A stretch of 16,128 bases of DNA from Clostridiaceae bacterium. GTDB taxonomy: Bacteria > Bacillota > Clostridia > Oscillospirales > Acutalibacteraceae. The first letter of the stretch is position 1; each line of letters opens with the position of its first letter. Where the stretch lies: contig JAEDIH010000029.1 of assembly GCA_016292575.1 (NCBI GenBank), positions 1 to 16,128 of the forward strand, written 5' to 3'. Below, piece after piece: positions 13,561 through 16,128 of the stretch. The position numbers and the translations under genes were made by a program. A model generated the notes under the pieces. The model ran no database searches. It saw only the letters and a program-made list of their open reading frames with translations, and had not been told where the DNA came from.

Positions 13561-14616
13561 TCAAAGCACATTCTTCAAATCTCCAAGGTGAGTAAGTGCC
13601 TTAAAAAGATCGGTGAAAACAAGGAATACCTTTTTGATGAAATCGTCAAACTTGTTTCTTGAAGTTACCGAGAGTGAAATTTCGCTTTCCTTGAAATCAT
13701 CGGTCTTGATAACATCAAAAACAGCACTGAGCGAGGCGTGGTCGGAAAGTGACTTTCCGTCCGGGGAATAGAAATATTCATACTCGCTTTCAACGGGAAC
13801 AAGGCTCACTCCGCCGCCGTCGCGATAGAAAAACTTTTCGACGGAATCCCAGTGACCCCAAGCCTGGACACCGGTTGCAAAGTATGATGAAAAATCGGTA
13901 TAGTTTCCGCCGTTATGAAGCTCAACCCAGGCTTCCTTGAGCGAGCAGGCACCAAGCATATATTCCTTGAGTCCGTCATCGTCTTTCATGTTGAAGTATA
14001 CGTTGAAATCTCCGGTGACGATAACGGGGCGGTCTGTACCCTTTGAATTGATAAGCTCGGCAAGCTGTCTGAAGTTGTCACGCCTTGCTTTTTTTGAGCC
14101 GGCATCGCCGTATGCGTCGGCATGAATGTCATAAAAATCAATCAGCACTCCGTCTCCGAGGTCAATGACGCAGTAAAGAATACCCTTGGGCGTCATCTCG
14201 TCTGCACCGTCATCAATAACGCCGTACAGCTTGTTCCAGGTAACTCTCTTCTCGTTATAAACGGGGAACTTTGAATATACGTTCATTCCGTCGCCGCCGG
14301 GAACTCCGCCGGTGTGGTTTGTCGTTTTACCGAAAGAGGAAAGCTCCTTTACGAGTGTTGAATGATAACCGAAGTCCTCCTGAACGGCAACAACGTCATA
14401 GCTGCGGCTGTTGATGATTTTTCCGATATTCTTCTGGTTTGCCTTAACATCCTTTTCACCCTTGCCGATAAAGGCTTTGAAATCGGGAAGACCTGCAACG
14501 TTATAGTTAAGCAGGGAAAGGGTCTTTTTTTCCTGAGCAAACGCCGGAACGGAAAATGCGGAAAGCAAAAGAACAAGCGAGAGCAAAAGCACAACGAGCC
14601 TTCTTGTTTTTTTCAT
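13561..14616 (-). CDS. Secreted sphingomyelinase-like endonuclease/exonuclease/phosphatase-family enzyme
   Basis: The 351-residue protein has a clear signal peptide (MKKTRR, hydrophobic core, cleavage likely after AFA at residue 27). The mature part is an EEP-fold phosphodiesterase with all key residues: Asn39 in LNYNVAG, Glu80 in VAVQEDFG, His165 in YDIHADA, Asp203 and Asn205 in VTGDFNVYF, and Asp292-His293 in SLSDHASLSA. Secretion and this motif set fit bacterial neutral sphingomyelinase/phospholipase C relatives better than DNA-repair enzymes, but a secreted nuclease cannot be excluded. After the domain comes an added C-terminal helix (NKFDDFIKKVFLVFTDLFKA, residues 321-340), amphipathic and similar to those of the other exported enzymes and small proteins here. 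AAGGAGAG (plus 14625-14632) precedes the ATG. It is convergent with rlmH and has its own promoter. Confidence 0.78.
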   Translation of the reverse strand: MKKTRRLVVLLLSLVLLLSAFSVPAFAQEKKTLSLLNYNVAGLPDFKAFIGKGEKDVKANQKNIGKIINSRSYDVVAVQEDFGYHSTLVKELSSFGKTTNHTGGVPGGDGMNVYSKFPVYNEKRVTWNKLYGVIDDGADEMTPKGILYCVIDLGDGVLIDFYDIHADAYGDAGSKKARRDNFRQLAELINSKGTDRPVIVTGDFNVYFNMKDDDGLKEYMLGACSLKEAWVELHNGGNYTDFSSYFATGVQAWGHWDSVEKFFYRDGGGVSLVPVESEYEYFYSPDGKSLSDHASLSAVFDVIKTDDFKESEISLSVTSRNKFDDFIKKVFLVFTDLFKALTHLGDLKNVL

Positions 14617-14693
14617 AATGTAATCTCTCCTTCAAAAAAATTACGGCAGTATCCGCCGCTTCAAAAGCAGAATTCTGCGTAATAAAAGCAAAC

Positions 14694-14720
14694 GAGACAG
14701 GCTTTTAAAAAGTCTGTCTC
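14694..14720 (-). repeat. Inverted repeat in the phosphodiesterase leader (possible attenuator or operator)
   Basis: GAGACAG and CTGTCTC arms enclose CTTTT-A-AAAAG, so the whole 27-bp element is nearly palindromic. On the minus strand it is followed by GTTTGCTTTTATT, a mediocre T-tract, within the transcribed leader. Confidence 0.55.
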
Positions 14721-14793
14721 TGTTCTCGTATTTCTCTTTTTAAAAGCATTCTCCGTAATCAATGCGTTAAATTATCGCTGAATTCCATTAATA

Positions 14794-14822
14794 ATTATAA
14801 TCCGATAAAGCTTTCAAATCAA
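14794..14822 (-). promoter_or_regulatory. Promoter of the secreted phosphodiesterase gene
   Basis: On the minus strand TTGATT (plus 14817-14822), a 17-bp spacer and a perfect TATAAT (plus 14794-14799). The predicted leader is about 170 nt long. Confidence 0.62.
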
Positions 14823-15004
14823 TATCATAAATAACCAACAATTTTTGCCTCTTTTTGGTGAAGATTGCTCTTGAAAAAGAGGAAAACTGACGTCTTGCAC
14901 AACCGGATTTTCTTCTTTTCGTCAGTTTGACCAAAGAGGAGTTAACACTTTTGTAAAAAAAGCAACCGCGTAAAAAGCAGCGGTGAACAAAATGTAAAAA
15001 AATG

Positions 15005-15034
15005 TGGACAAAATCAAATACTGTATGCTATAAT
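15005..15034 (+). promoter_or_regulatory. Promoter of ackA
   Basis: TGGACA (15005-15010), an 18-bp spacer and a perfect TATAAT (15029-15034) with an extended -10 TG at 15026-15027. The start codon is about 65 bp downstream of the predicted start site. Confidence 0.72.
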
Positions 15035-15104
15035 AAAAACAGTGTGCCGACGACGGTCATTCCGCCGCCGACTGATTTTTCAAAAACGAAAGGTTGTTAC
15101 AAAA

Positions 15105-16128
15105 ATGGGCGTTAAAGAATTGATTGTCAACGCAGGCAGCTCCTCTCTCAAATATACCGTTTTCCTTATGCCGGAGGAAAAGGTTCTTGCCAACGGTATT
15201 TTTGAGCAGCTTACCACTCCGCTTCCGACTTTTACCCACAAGCTCCCCAACGGGGACGGCAAGCTCGTCAAGGTTATTGATAAGCTTGCTCTTGAGCCCG
15301 GCGCAACTCATGCCGACGCTATCAACAAACTCATTGAGACCCTTACAGGAAAGGAATACGGTGTTCTTGAGTCGATGGACGAAATTGCTGCGGTTGGTCA
15401 CAGAGTCCTCCACGGCGGCGAAAAGTTCAGCGGCAGCGTTCTTGTTGATGAAAAGGTCAAGGACGCTATCAGGGAGTGCATTCCTCTCGGTCCGCTCCAC
15501 AATCCGGCAAACCTTATGGGTATTGAGGTCTGCGAAAAGATTATGAAAGGCATTCCGCAGGTTGCGGTATTCGACACCGCTTTCCACCAGACCATTCCCG
15601 AGGAAGCGTATATGTATGCTCTTCCCTATAAATACTACAAAGAATACGGTATCCGCCGCTACGGCTTCCACGGCACCAGCCACAGATATATCGCGCTGAG
15701 AACCGCCGACTTCCTTAATAAGAAGTATCCCGGAAAGTACGATGAAAATACGCTCAGAATTGTTACCTGCCACCTTGGCAACGGTTCTTCAATCTCCGCA
15801 ATCAAGGGCGGCAAGTGCTTTGACACAACAATGGGTCTTACTCCGCTTGAGGGCATCATGATGGGTACCCGTTCCGGCTCAATCGACCCGGCAATCATTC
15901 CGTTCATCATGGAAAAGGAAGGACTTTCCGCTAAGGATGTTGACGTTCTGCTCAACAAAAAGTCCGGCATGCTCGGTCTGACCTCCGACGACGAAAACAA
16001 CGAGCCTACCAGCGACAACAGAACGATTGAAAACAGAGCAAAAAGCGGCGACAAACGCGCCATGCTTGTTGAGTCAATGTTCTGCCACCAGCTTACAAAG
16101 TACATCGGCGGCTTTGCTGCGGCAATGG
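15105..16128 (+). CDS. ackA: Acetate kinase (partial, runs off the window end)
   Basis: Acetate kinase interconverts acetyl phosphate plus ADP and acetate plus ATP, the ATP-yielding step of acetate fermentation. The first 341 codons are present (the full protein is usually about 400). Clear motifs are the N-terminal LIVNAGSSSLKY (phosphate-binding), GHRVLHGGEKFS with the conserved Arg, GPLHNPAN, FDTAFHQTIPE, RYGFHGTSHRY with the catalytic-site His residues, CHLGNGSS and MMGTRSGSIDPAII with the second conserved Arg. After SGMLGLT the usual G-[IV]-S is replaced by a longer acidic stretch (SDDENNEPT) before SDNR. The ATG follows GAAAGG (15089-15094) and the family N-terminus starts there. The usual partner pta is not in view. 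The gene has its own promoter. Confidence 0.96.
   Translation, partial: MGVKELIVNAGSSSLKYTVFLMPEEKVLANGIFEQLTTPLPTFTHKLPNGDGKLVKVIDKLALEPGATHADAINKLIETLTGKEYGVLESMDEIAAVGHRVLHGGEKFSGSVLVDEKVKDAIRECIPLGPLHNPANLMGIEVCEKIMKGIPQVAVFDTAFHQTIPEEAYMYALPYKYYKEYGIRRYGFHGTSHRYIALRTADFLNKKYPGKYDENTLRIVTCHLGNGSSISAIKGGKCFDTTMGLTPLEGIMMGTRSGSIDPAIIPFIMEKEGLSAKDVDVLLNKKSGMLGLTSDDENNEPTSDNRTIENRAKSGDKRAMLVESMFCHQLTKYIGGFAAAM

Larger units (their letters stand above)
14617..15104. other. Divergent intergenic region between the phosphodiesterase gene and ackA (488 bp)
   Basis: No gene is seen. It holds the minus-strand promoter (14794-14822) with an approximately 170-nt leader to the phosphodiesterase gene, and the ackA promoter (15005-15034). 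The leader contains three inverted repeats: CGGC/GCCG (14644-14658), the perfect palindrome GCAGAATTCTGC (14667-14678), and GAGACAG (14694-14700)/CTGTCTC (14714-14720) around a CTTTT/AAAAG core. Between the promoters lies a 9-bp inverted repeat, AAACTGACG (14884-14892)/CGTCAGTTT (14920-14928). Confidence 0.6.

Noticed and set aside
15057..15773. Minus-strand ORF of 238 codons opposite ackA
   Set aside because: Shadow of the conserved acetate kinase frame.
1..16128. tRNA, rRNA, CRISPR, insertion sequence or prophage
   Set aside because: No transposase or integrase, no regularly spaced repeats, no cloverleaf or rRNA-like sequence was found when reading both strands.

Overview
The window looks like chromosomal DNA of a low-to-mid-GC Bacillota, probably a gut-type Clostridia (Oscillospiraceae/Ruminococcaceae-like). 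The basis is the strong AGGAGG-type ribosome sites, TTG starts, a YjdF (DUF2992) protein, a DUF4358/MBOAT/DHHW acetylation cassette, the walJ-rlmH pair and acetate kinase. No tRNA, rRNA, insertion sequence, CRISPR array or phage gene is visible. All family names come from reading motifs, without a database search.

Layout. Positions 1-508 hold a YjdF-family gene with part of a structured 5' leader that may be the end of a yjdF riboswitch. A gene-poor stretch follows, with a promoter at 768-795. It leads into two small paralogous genes of 41 and 49 codons (931-1056 and 1171-1320), separated by a run of hairpins and closed by a strong terminator. Next come two exported enzymes, each with its own apparent promoter: an LCAT-like alpha/beta hydrolase whose nucleophile elbow carries Cys instead of Ser (1506-3158), and a neutral-ceramidase-like zinc hydrolase (3260-4897), followed by a strong terminator. 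Positions 5146-9065 are a compact four-gene operon for O-acetylation of a surface or secreted polymer: SGNH hydrolase, DUF4358 protein, MBOAT acyltransferase and DHHW/AlgX-like protein. A convergent membrane-anchored alpha/beta hydrolase (9111-9956, minus) and a divergent 105-residue unknown protein (10120-10437) share a back-to-back promoter region.

The housekeeping block is murA (10875-12167, after a structured leader), walJ (12227-13018) and rlmH (13022-13504). A convergent, secreted sphingomyelinase-like phosphodiesterase (13561-14616, minus) follows. The last gene is ackA (from 15105), cut by the window end.

The most interesting feature is distributed. Three exported enzymes of lipid-active folds (LCAT-like, ceramidase-like, sphingomyelinase-like) lie within 13 kb. 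The two small proteins, the C-termini of two of these enzymes and the mature N-terminus of the third all carry a short Phe/Leu/Lys-rich amphipathic helix. A plausible but untested reading is an extracellular or envelope lipid-processing set with a common membrane-binding element.
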